Shown: piece by piece, positions 16,474 to 25,639 of the stretch | How positions within the stretch are numbered: the stretch's first letter is position 1 | How the letters are laid out: every line of letters starts with the position of its first letter | From: JACKCR01 sp041390305 | GTDB lineage: Bacteria > Eisenbacteria > RBG-16-71-46 > CAIMUX01 | Direction: 5' to 3' | NCBI GenBank assembly: GCA_041390305.1 | Contig: JAWKQE010000011.1 | Location: forward strand, 62,001 to 126,000 | DNA length: 64,000 nt | The notes under the pieces: generated by a model | What the model was told of the DNA's origin: nothing | Database searches by the model: none | What the model saw: the letters and a program-made list of their open reading frames with translations, nothing else | Translations under genes and position numbers: made by a program

Positions 16474-18320
16474 TGCGAGACCTGGAGCTCGTAGTAGCGC
16501 CGGTAGCGCTCGGACTGATCGAGGAGATCCGCGTGGCTCCCTTCCTCGGCCAGGCGACCGTCTTCGATCACGAGGATCTTGTCCGCCTTTCGTACCGTTG
16601 CGAGCCGGTGGGCGATGGAGAGGACGGTGCGGTCTTCCATCAATCGTTCGAGGGCATCCTGGATCAGTGCTTCCGACTCCGCATCGAGAGACGACGTCGC
16701 CTCATCGAGCACGAGGATCGGCGGGTTCGCGAGCAGGGCGCGGGCGATCGAGATCCGCTGGCGCTCTCCACCCGAGAGGCGGACGCCGCGCTCCCCGACC
16801 ATCGTCTCGAACCCTTCGGGGAGGGCGCGGATGAAGTGGAGTGCGTTCGCGGCTTCGGCCGCGGCTTCGATCCGTTCGTCGGACACGTCCGGGAGCCCGT
16901 ACGCGATGTTGTTCCGCACCGTGTCGTTGAAGAGGGTCACGTCCTGCGACACGACGCCGATGAGTCGGCGGAGGTCCCCGAGGGCGAGATCTCGGATATC
17001 GACACCGTCGATCCGGATGTTGCCGTCGATCACGTCGTAGAAACGGGGGAGCAGCTGCGCGATCGTCGACTTGCCGGCTCCGCTCGGGCCGACCAGGGCA
17101 ACTGTCTGATTCTTCCCGATCGTGAAGCTCACGTCGTTCAGCACGAGCGGCTCGTTCGGGGCATAGCGGAACGAGACGCCCGTGTACTCGATCCCCTCAT
17201 CCAGGGTCGACTTGCGGACCGGATCGGGGCGCTCCGGAATCTCCGCGGGATGATCGACGATCTCGAAGACACGCGTACCGGACGCGAGGGCGATCTGCAC
17301 GTTGTTGTTGAGATCCGCGAGACTCTTGATCGGCTGGAGGAGACCGAAGAGGTAGGTGAGGAACCGGATGAAGTCTTCCGGCTCCATTCCGCCCTCGGCC
17401 AGCACCTGGCGCCCCCCCACGAAGAGCACCGAAATCATGATGAGGATTCCGAGCGTCTCCGAGAGCGGCGAAGAGAGCCGGTGGGTCCGGACCTTCTTGA
17501 GCGCGGCCTGGAAGTGACGGTTCGTGTACTCACGGAACCGTTCGGCTTCCGCGTCTTCCTGCGAGAAAGCGTGGACGACCTTGATTCCGGAGAGCTTGTC
17601 CTGGAGGTCGCTCGTGATCGCGGCGAGCTGCTGCTGCACGCGGGTCGACCTGCGTTTGAGGCTCTTGCCGATCTGCCGGATCACGATGCCGCTGATCGGG
17701 ATGACGATGAGCGCGAACAGAGTCAGACCGGCGTTGATCGAGAAGAGGAGCTGGATGGAGAGCAGGATGAGGACAGGATCCCGGATCAGCTTCGTGAAGC
17801 TCCGGTTCACGGCCACGTTGAGGTCGTTGATGTCGTTCGTGAGCCGGGAGATGAGGTTGCCGGTGTCGTATTGGGAGTAGAAGGCGAGCGGCTTCCGGAG
17901 CACGGCCGTGAACACCTCGTCGCGGAGGTCCTTGATCACGCGCTGCTCGACGTAGCTCACGACGTACTGCTCCGCGAACTGGAACACGTTCTTGAGGAGG
18001 AAGGTCGCGAAGATGAGGATGCACGCGAGCTGGATCGCCTCGGCCGGGGTGGGCCTTCCCACGAGATCGAAGTACTGGTACTTCAGCCAGTCGTTCAGGT
18101 CGAGCAGACTGCTCGGCGGAGGGGGAGGGGATGTGGCCTCCTGTCGCCCGAAGAGCGCCTGGGGAAAGACCGGAATCATCCAGAGCGAGAGCATGTTGAA
18201 GACGATGAAGAGTCCGTTGAGGAGGAAGACGACCACGAGTCGTGGCGCGTAGGGACGGAGGTAGGAGAGCACGCGCAGATAGGTGCCGAATTCTCCCCTT
18301 TGTCGGCTCTTCGAAGTCAT
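16470..18320 (-). CDS. MsbA-like ABC exporter (fused permease-ATPase)
   Basis: A 616-residue half transporter starting at MTSKSRQRG; an in-frame TTG at 18356 would overlap the previous gene. About six membrane helices fill the first ~350 residues, with a proline-rich loop after the first helix pair. The ATPase has Walker A GPSGAGKST, signature LSGGERQRISIARAL, Walker B ILVLDEATSSLD and the switch histidine in SIAHRL. This is the type that flips lipid A or other lipid-linked glycans. Its place between an O-antigen ligase and a glycosyltransferase supports export of a surface glycolipid. Confidence 0.88.
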   Translation of the reverse strand: MTSKSRQRGEFGTYLRVLSYLRPYAPRLVVVFLLNGLFIVFNMLSLWMIPVFPQALFGRQEATSPPPPPSSLLDLNDWLKYQYFDLVGRPTPAEAIQLACILIFATFLLKNVFQFAEQYVVSYVEQRVIKDLRDEVFTAVLRKPLAFYSQYDTGNLISRLTNDINDLNVAVNRSFTKLIRDPVLILLSIQLLFSINAGLTLFALIVIPISGIVIRQIGKSLKRRSTRVQQQLAAITSDLQDKLSGIKVVHAFSQEDAEAERFREYTNRHFQAALKKVRTHRLSSPLSETLGILIMISVLFVGGRQVLAEGGMEPEDFIRFLTYLFGLLQPIKSLADLNNNVQIALASGTRVFEIVDHPAEIPERPDPVRKSTLDEGIEYTGVSFRYAPNEPLVLNDVSFTIGKNQTVALVGPSGAGKSTIAQLLPRFYDVIDGNIRIDGVDIRDLALGDLRRLIGVVSQDVTLFNDTVRNNIAYGLPDVSDERIEAAAEAANALHFIRALPEGFETMVGERGVRLSGGERQRISIARALLANPPILVLDEATSSLDAESEALIQDALERLMEDRTVLSIAHRLATVRKADKILVIEDGRLAEEGSHADLLDQSERYRRYYELQVSQ

Positions 18321-18345
18321 CGAGAGACTCTGGCCACGGAGAGGG

Positions 18346-19680
18346 TCATTCCGCAACCTCGTTTTCCGGACGGACTCGCCGTCGTGGCAACCCGAGCGCC
18401 CCGCCGTCCCCGGCCGGGCCGGCGTCCCGAGCAGGGCCGCCGGGAACGGCCGACTCGCCGCGCCCGCCTTCCTCGCCCCGCCGGAGAGTCAGCCCCAGAG
18501 CGACGACGAACATCCAGGCCTGTGCCACCTCCTCGTCGGTGCTGAAGCATTGGAAGATGCCCCCGACCAGGAGCGCCACGACTCCGGCGGTGATCCCCGT
18601 CCCGAGGCTCGACTTGGAGCGCATCTCGTAGAAGAACACCACCCAGATTCCGAGCCAGACGAGCGCGCCGGTGAATCCGGTCTCGACCAGGATGTTGAGG
18701 AGATCGTTGTGGGGGTGGGCCGTCGACATGTACTCGCCAGGAACCCTGTGGATCGCGAAAAGGTCCTTCCAGGAGCCGAGCCCCCCGCCGAGGAGGGGGT
18801 GCGCGAGGCCGATGTTCCAGGCGGACTCCCAGAGACGGAACCTGGGGCCCGAAGCCAGGTCGAACGAAGCCATCCGTCCCCGGATCGCGGGGACGAACTG
18901 GTAGGCGAGGGCGGCCGCGGCCGCGAGGGTGCCCGCGCCGGCCGCGACGGAACGCGGGCCGAAGCGCAGCGAGAAGACGAGGAGGCCCACGGCCACGCCG
19001 ACCCAACCCGAGCGCGCGAAGCAGAGAAGGAGCCCTGCCCCGATCGCGACCACGAGTCCGGCCCGAAGCGCGCGGGGGAGGTGGCTCCGTCGCTCGAAGG
19101 CCAGTCCCAGTGCGACGAAGAAGACGGGCAGCATCACCCCCGCGAACGTGAGGTGATGTCCCAACGTTCCGGGGGCCATGTAGAGCCCGCCATGGTACTC
19201 GAGCACTTTCCTTCCGAGCGGGTTGTGGCCCGTCACCGATTGATAGGTCGCGTAGAGACCGGCGAGGGCGCCGCTGACCGCGAGGACCGTTGCGATCCGG
19301 CGCGCCCTGTCGGCGTCGCGGCTGAGGAGGAGGTAGAAGACGAGAGGGAACGAGTAGGTCCACGAACCGCGGAAGGAGTGGAGTGCGTGTCCGGGATCGC
19401 CGGCGAAGACGATGGAGAGTGCCTGCACGGCGAGGAACAGCCCGATCCAGCGGATCGTCCACGGCCAGCTTCTGGGTGACTCCCATCGGCGTCCGAAGAA
19501 GAGACCGAGAAGGAGCGCGAGGATGCCGATCCCGACGGAGATCTGGGCCGCTGCGATCGACCACGGTGCCGCGAGCGCAAAGCCGGTGAGCGATACGACG
19601 GCGAGCCCGTCGACGTAGCGGGCGGTGGGGGTGCGTTCGGAGGCGACGGCCTGGTTTGCGATACCTGTGCTCTGGAACAT
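18346..19680 (-). CDS. O-antigen ligase / polymerase family membrane protein
   Basis: A 444-residue protein with 10-12 hydrophobic segments. The large loop region has FRLWESAWNIGLAHPLLGGGLGSW and STAHPHNDLLNILVETG, which carry the R...H...HN pattern of the Wzy_C/WaaL family that joins or polymerises lipid-linked glycans in the outer face of the inner membrane. The start MFQSTG is chosen because residues before it are not hydrophobic and overlap the upstream regulator's control region. It is followed 25 bases later by the MsbA-like exporter. Confidence 0.83.
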   Translation of the reverse strand: MFQSTGIANQAVASERTPTARYVDGLAVVSLTGFALAAPWSIAAAQISVGIGILALLLGLFFGRRWESPRSWPWTIRWIGLFLAVQALSIVFAGDPGHALHSFRGSWTYSFPLVFYLLLSRDADRARRIATVLAVSGALAGLYATYQSVTGHNPLGRKVLEYHGGLYMAPGTLGHHLTFAGVMLPVFFVALGLAFERRSHLPRALRAGLVVAIGAGLLLCFARSGWVGVAVGLLVFSLRFGPRSVAAGAGTLAAAAALAYQFVPAIRGRMASFDLASGPRFRLWESAWNIGLAHPLLGGGLGSWKDLFAIHRVPGEYMSTAHPHNDLLNILVETGFTGALVWLGIWVVFFYEMRSKSSLGTGITAGVVALLVGGIFQCFSTDEEVAQAWMFVVALGLTLRRGEEGGRGESAVPGGPARDAGPAGDGGALGLPRRRVRPENEVAE

Positions 19681-19846
19681 CGGGTCCACTTGGAATTGGA
19701 TCTGGATTCTCGAGATCCGGGCAGTATAGCCAGTTCCCAGGTTCGCCTCTACGTCGCGGAGAGAAAGTCCCGAGTTCGGTGGGACACGGGGAGAAAGCGG
19801 AGTATTGTCGCGGGCGCGGGGGCCGCAGCCCGTGTCGGGAGCCCAG

Positions 19847-20527
19847 ATGGAGCCAGGAGCCTGCCAAGCCTGTCCAGGAAGCTGCCCGTTCCGTCGCGAA
19901 CTCGAGGCGCCGGTCTTCACTCGCCTCATCCGCGACGTGGTGCCGCGCCGCTTCGATGCCCACGCGCCGATCCTCTTCGAAGGCGAGCCCGCCCACGCCA
20001 CGCGCTGCGTCCGCAGCGGGCACGTCAAGGAGATGCGGAGTGGTCGTCGCGGCGAAGACGTCATCCTCCGGATTCTCGGTCCTGGGGCCGCGCTCGGACT
20101 GGGCGAAGTGTTGAGCGGAGATCTCTACGCGTCGACGGTGGAGACACTCGGCCCGGTCGAGGCGTGCACGATTCCCGCGCAAACGGTGCGTGAGGCGGTC
20201 GAGGAGTCACCCCGCTTCGGGCTCGCACTCCTCCGGATGCTCGCGGCGGAACTCCGCGAGGCCCAGGACGAACGGCTTCGCCGCACCGAAGACTCCGTGT
20301 GGCGACGGACGGCACGCGCACTTCTCCGGCTGTCGTCGGAGAGCTCCGAGCTCGTCCTGCCGATCCGCAGGATCGAACTGGCGCAGTGGATCGGCACGAC
20401 ACCGGAGACGCTCTCGCGCACGCTCCACGCCATGGAAGGGAAGGGCTGGATCGACGTCGATCGCGTCCACATCGCGGTGCGGGATCGGTCGAGACTCGGA
20501 CGGGCCGCGGGCGGACGGGCGGCCTAG
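19847..20527 (+). CDS. FNR-type Crp family transcriptional regulator with Cys cluster
   Basis: A 226-residue regulator. The N-terminus has CQACPGSC (C6, C9, C13) and a fourth cysteine, C108 in EACTIP, lies where FNR has its fourth iron-sulfur ligand. Residues ~25-140 form the cyclic-nucleotide-binding-like beta roll. The helix-turn-helix contains PETLSRTL, with the E-x-x-S-R residues that in FNR read TTGAT. An oxygen- or NO-sensing [4Fe-4S] regulator is therefore likely. It is divergent from the O-antigen ligase across a 166-base gap, so it may control that operon or itself. Confidence 0.85.
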   Translation: MEPGACQACPGSCPFRRELEAPVFTRLIRDVVPRRFDAHAPILFEGEPAHATRCVRSGHVKEMRSGRRGEDVILRILGPGAALGLGEVLSGDLYASTVETLGPVEACTIPAQTVREAVEESPRFGLALLRMLAAELREAQDERLRRTEDSVWRRTARALLRLSSESSELVLPIRRIELAQWIGTTPETLSRTLHAMEGKGWIDVDRVHIAVRDRSRLGRAAGGRAA

Positions 20528-21037
20528 TACACAGAGGCCGATCATCGCAGGATCGCACTCACATCCATCACGACATGGAGGTGACCTGTGAGTTCAGGTG
20601 CGTCGAGGCTCGAGGTTCGCGGGAAGTGCACACGACGAAGTCCGGACAATAGTGAGGGACGCCTGCCGACGTAGGTCGCCGGAGACGTCCCTCCGTGGAG
20701 GATCGAAACCGGTTCGATCGCCGCTTCGAACCGACTTCGAGTCTGCCTGACGGTGACGACATCCTCCCGTCGTGCGCGGGCGAGCACATTCCAAACCCGG
20801 ACGCGCTCGAGGGAATCCGGGGTCGCCGCTGGCTCATCCTCTTGCCACTGACATCCTGCCGTCGGACAAGAGGGTGATCGCTGGTGTTTGCTCCGTCCTT
20901 CCTTGCGGAAGTCTGATTCCAGCCAAGGGATCGGTTCCCTTTGGCGACGTCACCGTAGGCGGAGTCGGGATCCGGACGAAGACGGGAGATCAACAGACGA
21001 CTTGATCCTCGTCAACTCGTGGGCGTAGCGTGCCCCT
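20528..21037. other. 510-base intergenic stretch
   Basis: No gene with coding character is visible on either strand. The only recognisable element is the FNR-box-like site at its end. The rest shows no clear repeat or hairpin with a T run. Confidence 0.5.
21002..21015. promoter_or_regulatory. FNR-box-like palindrome
   Basis: TTGATCCTCGTCAA matches the FNR/DNR consensus TTGATNNNNATCAA at 9 of the 10 specified bases. It lies 22 bases before the start of the membrane protein gene and 475 bases after the FNR-type regulator gene. The site is too close to the start codon for a classical activator position unless the true start is further downstream, so repression is equally possible. Confidence 0.5.
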
Positions 21038-21694
21038 ATGACGGTCGACGAGCGAGAGCCCGGCGCGGCGGATCCGAGCGGGGGAACACCTGCGTTGATC
21101 GCGGGGCTCTTGCTGCCGTACGTGGCGGTGGGCGCAGGGTGGACGTGGTTACACAGCGGCGTCGCTGCGCTCGTCTTCTATCAGGCGGGCATCGTGCTGC
21201 TCGCGGGGACGAAACTGCCGGCACGCCTCAAAGGGCTCGGACGCGGGGCCGGGGGACGGCTCGTCTGGGCCTTCGCGCCACTCGTGCTCCTCGTTGCGCT
21301 CGCGTTTCTCCGCATTCTTCCGCAGCTCCTCGTGCCGGGGCTCGATCCGGCGGCGTGGCTCGAGTCCTACGGACTCACGGGTGGACGGCTCCTCTACGTC
21401 GCCGTGGCCTTCGGCATCGTCCATCCGTTCCTGGAAGAGGTGCACTACCAGCCCCTGCGCGGGCGCGCCCCGGTTCTCGCGCACGTGAGCTACGCGGCGT
21501 ATCACGGGATGGTGCTCTGGGGGTGCTTCCGCGACTGGGTGGTCGGGCTCACCGTTCTCTCGCTGGTCGGCACTTCGGTTCTCTTCCACGTCTTCGAACG
21601 GGGACGGTTCGGCCCGCGCCTGTCGCTCGCGGTACATGCGATGGCCGATATGCTCGTCGCCGGAGTGGCGCTTCACTGGGCCGGCTGGATCTGA
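21038..21694 (+). CDS. CPBP-like (Abi) membrane protein
   Basis: A 218-residue protein with about six hydrophobic segments. Conserved CPBP-type positions appear as HPFLEEVHYQPLR (glutamate pair and arginine), AAYHGMVLW (histidine) and SLAVHAMADMLVAG (histidine and aspartate), which form the putative metal site of CAAX-protease/bacteriocin-processing relatives. The spacing EE to R is longer than usual, so it is a divergent member. No clear Shine-Dalgarno site precedes the ATG. Function is uncertain; control by the nearby FNR-like box is possible. Confidence 0.6.
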   Translation: MTVDEREPGAADPSGGTPALIAGLLLPYVAVGAGWTWLHSGVAALVFYQAGIVLLAGTKLPARLKGLGRGAGGRLVWAFAPLVLLVALAFLRILPQLLVPGLDPAAWLESYGLTGGRLLYVAVAFGIVHPFLEEVHYQPLRGRAPVLAHVSYAAYHGMVLWGCFRDWVVGLTVLSLVGTSVLFHVFERGRFGPRLSLAVHAMADMLVAGVALHWAGWI

Positions 21695-21887
21695 TAGGAC
21701 GGATCGACGAAGGAGTCTCGGGGGGCGGTTCCGACCGGTTCCGATGATGCTTCGGAACGGACCGCTTGGCCTGGGACTGGAAATCGACGACATTCACCGG
21801 TTCGTCCGCGCAGAGGCGCGGCGTGGACGGGAGTCGCAGGCGACGATCGGAGCCGGGTCAGGATGACGGCCGGCCGAGGAGGCGAGC

Positions 21888-22601
21888 GTGGCAAGGAATG
21901 GAGTCGGTGCGGCGATCTGGGTCGCTCTGGGGCTCGCGCTCCGGCGTTGATCGGATGGGGATTCCGGGAAGGACGGGCCCCCGTTCGCTCGGTCGTCGTC
22001 AAGGGATACGCGGAGCGCGAGGTGAAGGCGGATCTCGCTCTCTGGCCGCTTCGCTTCGTCGCGAGCGGGAACGACCTCGGTGCCGTACAGGCGAAGATCG
22101 AGAAGGATGGAGAGGTCGTCGCGCAGTTCCTACGTGACGCGGGATTCGGAGAGGACGAGTTCGAGACGCAGAGCCTTCAGGTCATCGATCTCGACGCGCA
22201 GCAGTACGGCCGGGAAGGTCGAGGCGCCCGGTTCATCATCGCGCAGTTCGTGCTCGTCCGGTCCACCGACGTCGACAAACTGCAGGCGACCGCGGCCCGT
22301 TCCGGGCGACTGCTCGGGCAGGGCGTCGTGCTCTCGGCCGAGTACGGTCCGCTCAAGCCGATCTTCCTCTTCGGCGGGCTCGACGCCCTCAAGACGGACA
22401 TGCTGGCCGAGGCGACGCAGATGGCCCGCGATTCCGCGGGAGAGTTTGCGAAGCAGTCGGACAGTCGACTCGGCGGCATCCTCAAGGCGAACCAGGGCGT
22501 GTTCCAGATCCTGCCCCGCGACCCCGCCCGAGATCTCCGAGTCGGACCAACTCCAGAAGACGGTTCGTGGTCTCGACGATCAGTACCTGCTCGAGGATTG
22601 A
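21888..22601 (+). pseudogene. SIMPL-domain (DUF541) envelope protein, frameshifted
   Basis: The GTG at 21888 follows GAGGAGG and begins a signal-anchor segment (MARNGVGAAIWVALGLAL). The reading then continues in another frame as ALIGWGFREG and SVVVKGYAEREVKADLALW, the SIMPL core, through FQILPRD. It then changes frame again to PEISESDQLQKTVR and QYLLED. At least three frame changes in an otherwise typical SIMPL protein (~235 residues) suggest either decay or, more likely, consensus errors. SIMPL proteins are periplasmic and of unclear function. It is convergent with the RibD-like gene. Confidence 0.7.
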
Positions 22602-22635
22602 GCCGCGGGACGTGTCTCGTCCGCGGGGCCGTGGT

Positions 22636-23490
22636 TCAGGGACGCTCGTAGCAGGCGAAGAGCTGTCCGTCGCCGGAGAGCGCGCTCCCGTCGAGGAAGA
22701 GGTGACGGAGCCGGAAGCGGGACGCCGGCTCAGGTCGCTCGCCCAGGGTGAAGAACTCGTCTCTGAGGAGGCGTGGCGCGAGCGTCCGGGTAGAGCCGAT
22801 CGGGCTTTCCCGCGCGCCCAATAGTAGCCGGTGGATTCCTGGGCCGGCCGCGAACACTGTAGATCGAGCGGTATCCGCGCCCCCGAGGATCGAAGCAGGC
22901 TCGTTCCCGCGAACGCCTTCCTCTTCAGAACGAATGACCTCGACGTCGCGTTCCCATGGACGCGCTTCGTCGTTTGCGCCATCGTCCCGGCCGCTCCCAT
23001 CACGTCTGCTCCCGTCGCGCGTGCCGCCGTCACGTCCGGCAACGAGGAGAACACGCCTCCCCATCGGAGCTCCGGGGGAGAGGGACGTCAGGCTCGCGGC
23101 TGATGACCGCGACGTCGGGCCTGGGCCGCAGACCGTGTTCGGTTCGCCACGCCTCGAGCGAGTCGGGATCGCCTGCGTCCTCGAGGTTCAGGATCTCCTG
23201 CACTTGGAACCGTTCGCGCGGCGGCGGAATAGCCGCTGATGGGCATGAGGTCGAGCGGGCCGCGAGCTCGCGGAAGAGGCGAACCCGGTCCCGTGGGTTT
23301 GCGATGTCGGTCGGGACGCGCCGTCACCTTCGTCGGATCCTTTGAACGCGATCCGTCCATCGAGACTCGTCACGTAGTTGCCGTGAACGAACGGCGAGGG
23401 GGATGGAGGAACTCGTCCTGGAGATAGAGTCCGTGGAGGGCACTCTTCGGACGGAGTGGGGAAGAGTCGGATGAGGGGTGGGTGCTCCAT
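22636..23490 (-). pseudogene. RibD C-terminal/dihydrofolate-reductase-like protein, frameshifted
   Basis: Read on the minus strand, the start MEHPPLIRLFPTP leads to FVHGNYVTSLDGRIAF, the conserved substrate strand of the RibD-C reductase family. DIANPRD, then WRTEHGLRPRPDVAVISR follow in other frames. The end (TRTLAPRLLRDEFFTLGE, LFACYERP) is in a third frame. A complete protein of about 280 residues can be pieced together, but at least four indels break it. The family reduces NADPH-dependent pyrimidine or pterin-like substrates; the actual substrate is unknown. Confidence 0.6.
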
Positions 23491-23545
23491 AGAGCGAGCG
23501 TAGCCGAGGGGAGACGTACCGACTAGCGTGCGGCGGCCGTGTTCC

Positions 23546-23896
23546 TCACGCCGCGATGCCCCAGCGCCGTCCCGCGAACGGAAAGCTGCGGGCGTCGCCC
23601 TCCTCCAACACTTCCTCGACCACGTAGCCCACCACGGAACCGAACTGGTCGTGCGAGAAGAGGCTCATCACGAGCCGGCCGCCGACCCACCGGATCGTGA
23701 TCGAGTAGTCGATCCAGGTGAAGTTCGCGCCGCGCGTCTCCCCACGCGAGATCCTCTCGACCGCGCGCTGCACCCGTTCCTTCTGAGCCGAGGAGAGCCT
23801 ACCGAGGATCGCGGCGGCCTGGTCTCCCGGGGTCACTGGGTGGACCCAGGTTCCGTGCGTCCGGGTCGGGTAGGTGTTGAGGCTCAGGGTCGACAT
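23546..23896 (-). CDS. Small hypothetical protein
   Basis: The start MSTLSLNTYPTRTHGT (ATG at 23896, AAGGAA 6-7 bases upstream) gives 116 residues; an upstream extension of 50 residues looks non-coding. The middle is predicted helical (GDQAAAILGRLSSAQKERVQRAVERIS) and the end is beta-rich (NFTWIDYSITIRWVGGRLVMSLFS). No signal peptide or known domain is recognised. Convincing codon use and ribosome site support a real gene. Confidence 0.55.
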   Translation of the reverse strand: MSTLSLNTYPTRTHGTWVHPVTPGDQAAAILGRLSSAQKERVQRAVERISRGETRGANFTWIDYSITIRWVGGRLVMSLFSHDQFGSVVGYVVEEVLEEGDARSFPFAGRRWGIAA

Positions 23897-24687
23897 TTCA
23901 CGTTCCTTTCTTCGCGTCGTCTCTGTCTGGCTTTGCTCGCGGTGGACGTATCGGAAGCGCGCTCCCCCGAGTTGCTCGTTCCGTCGACAAAACTGACGGC
24001 CCCGTCTCATCGAGTCGGGGATCGGCGTCCGGCAAATGCCCCTCACCGCCTCTCCGGGGCGAGTGAATGAATTGACGTGCCACCAACTGTCCCGGCTGCG
24101 GGCCCGCCAACCCCCTCTGCGGACTGACGGAGGGGCAAGTAGCTTCGACCTGGGGACGGCTGCTTGGGGGGGGCGCTACCCGTGCGACGAGGCCGAGTAG
24201 CTCCAAACTGTTGCGACGCAGAGACGTGCGGCAGATAGCCCCAGTGGCGACACAGCTGGGATTGAGGGGACGAGACGCTGCCGAAGTCCGCTCCGGCGTG
24301 GGTCACGCCCAACCTCGCGATGGCCCGAATACTCCCGACAGCCTGGCTCTGTCTGCTGGAGTCACCTTCCGAAGAAGCTGCTCTGCGCCCGATGCGCGGC
24401 CAATCGTGCAAAGCGTTTGCAAGCACCGCCCCCCGGTCCCGCTCGAGGCCGTGCCTGTTGGAACAAACGAATGTGCGGGTCATAGCGGCGCGTTGGCAGA
24501 GAGGGTGACCAGGCCCTAGACTCCCGTGTCCAAGTCTCGGGAGGCCGGTTCTTCGGAACCGGACCCCAAGACTCCGGTTCCATGGGGGGGCCGAGGTCAG
24601 ATTCACTCGGTCCCATCTACTTCGTGGCCCCGGCCGTACCCGGGCTCACGTTCCCAAGTCGAGACCGTCCGGGGGAGGGAGCATCAG
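23897..24687. other. 790-base stretch without a supported gene
   Basis: Open frames are present on both strands but show no recognisable family, start signal or consistent composition. A short inverted repeat (CCCCG...CGGGG) lies near 24002-24022. It could hold a decayed gene; I see nothing specific. Confidence 0.4.
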
Positions 24688-25512
24688 ATGCGAGATTGGT
24701 TCGGTAGGGTGGGGGGCGAAGGTCGTCGAAGTGGAGCCCTCGCCGGCGTTCTGGGCGCGGCGCTCGGACTCGTCGCAATCGGGGGTCCGGCTCTGGCTCA
24801 GGACGCGTGGGAGGAAGTCGCCGGGCTCCAGGTGGTGCACGCCGACGCAACGCTTCCGCTCGCCCGCATCTTCGACTCGCCGGATTTTCGGCACCAGCTC
24901 ATCGTGACCGATGCCGGCGGGTTCGTCCTCGACCTCAAGTCGAAGTCGGTGTCCGCCCTGCCCGTCGACGCCATCACGTGGGACGACCAGGACCTTCCCG
25001 CGCCCGACATGACGATGGCCGAGGAACTCGGCCTGTTTCTGAACGAGGAAGGCATCCTGAGTTTCCAGGGTGATGACGGCACGTACGTCGTCCAGCCCGA
25101 ACCGCCGCTCGTCGGAGAGATCTCGGCCGACAAGCTGCGTGCCGCGAAGCCCGACTACGTCCACGCAGCGAGCAAGTACGAGCCGAACAAAGCGATGATC
25201 GCGGCGATCTCCGGCGTGAAGACGCCGACCACGATCAAGGTGTTCTTCGGAACCTGGTGTTCCTACTGCAAGCACTGGCTCCCGCCTCTCATGAAGACGG
25301 TCGAGGCGGCGAAGAACCCCGCGATCCAACTTGAGTTCGTCGGGATGAGCGAAGACCAGAGTGAACCCGCGGATCTACTCGGACAGTACGACGTCTCGCT
25401 CACACCGACGTTCGTGATCCTCCAGAACGGCGAGGAAGTCGGTCGCTTCGAAGAAGAACCGCTCGTTTCCGTGGAAGCCGATCTGGCCAGGTACCTCGGC
25501 GTCGAGCCATAA
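24688..25512 (+). CDS. Exported thioredoxin-like protein
   Basis: The ATG at 24688 follows GGGAGGGA by 7 bases and gives 274 residues with a signal peptide ending near ALAQ (residue ~38). Residues ~180-270 are a thioredoxin fold with the active site WCSYC (C191 and C194) and the cis-proline segment TPTFVIL. The preceding ~140 residues are a separate, unrecognised domain. It is probably a periplasmic thiol-disulfide protein. The MauE/thioredoxin fusion gene follows 127 bases later, and the pair probably acts together. Confidence 0.85.
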   Translation: MRDWFGRVGGEGRRSGALAGVLGAALGLVAIGGPALAQDAWEEVAGLQVVHADATLPLARIFDSPDFRHQLIVTDAGGFVLDLKSKSVSALPVDAITWDDQDLPAPDMTMAEELGLFLNEEGILSFQGDDGTYVVQPEPPLVGEISADKLRAAKPDYVHAASKYEPNKAMIAAISGVKTPTTIKVFFGTWCSYCKHWLPPLMKTVEAAKNPAIQLEFVGMSEDQSEPADLLGQYDVSLTPTFVILQNGEEVGRFEEEPLVSVEADLARYLGVEP

Positions 25513-25639
25513 TCGGAGAGTTGTCTCGGGCGCCCGGGGTACGGACTGGGCGCTCCCACGTAGTCGATGGGCCAGGATCCGTCTCGGCCTTCCGGTGCGG
25601 ATCTTCCATCGCGAGCTCTTCCGAGGGGGTGACGAAGCC

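Noticed and set aside
16464..18545. 693-residue plus-strand frame opposite the MsbA-like exporter
   Set aside because: It mirrors the exporter codons, is extremely charged and has no domain; the exporter motifs are complete.
24043..24606. 187-residue minus-strand frame in the 790-base gap
   Set aside because: No ribosome site, signal, domain or consistent composition; kept as unassigned DNA.
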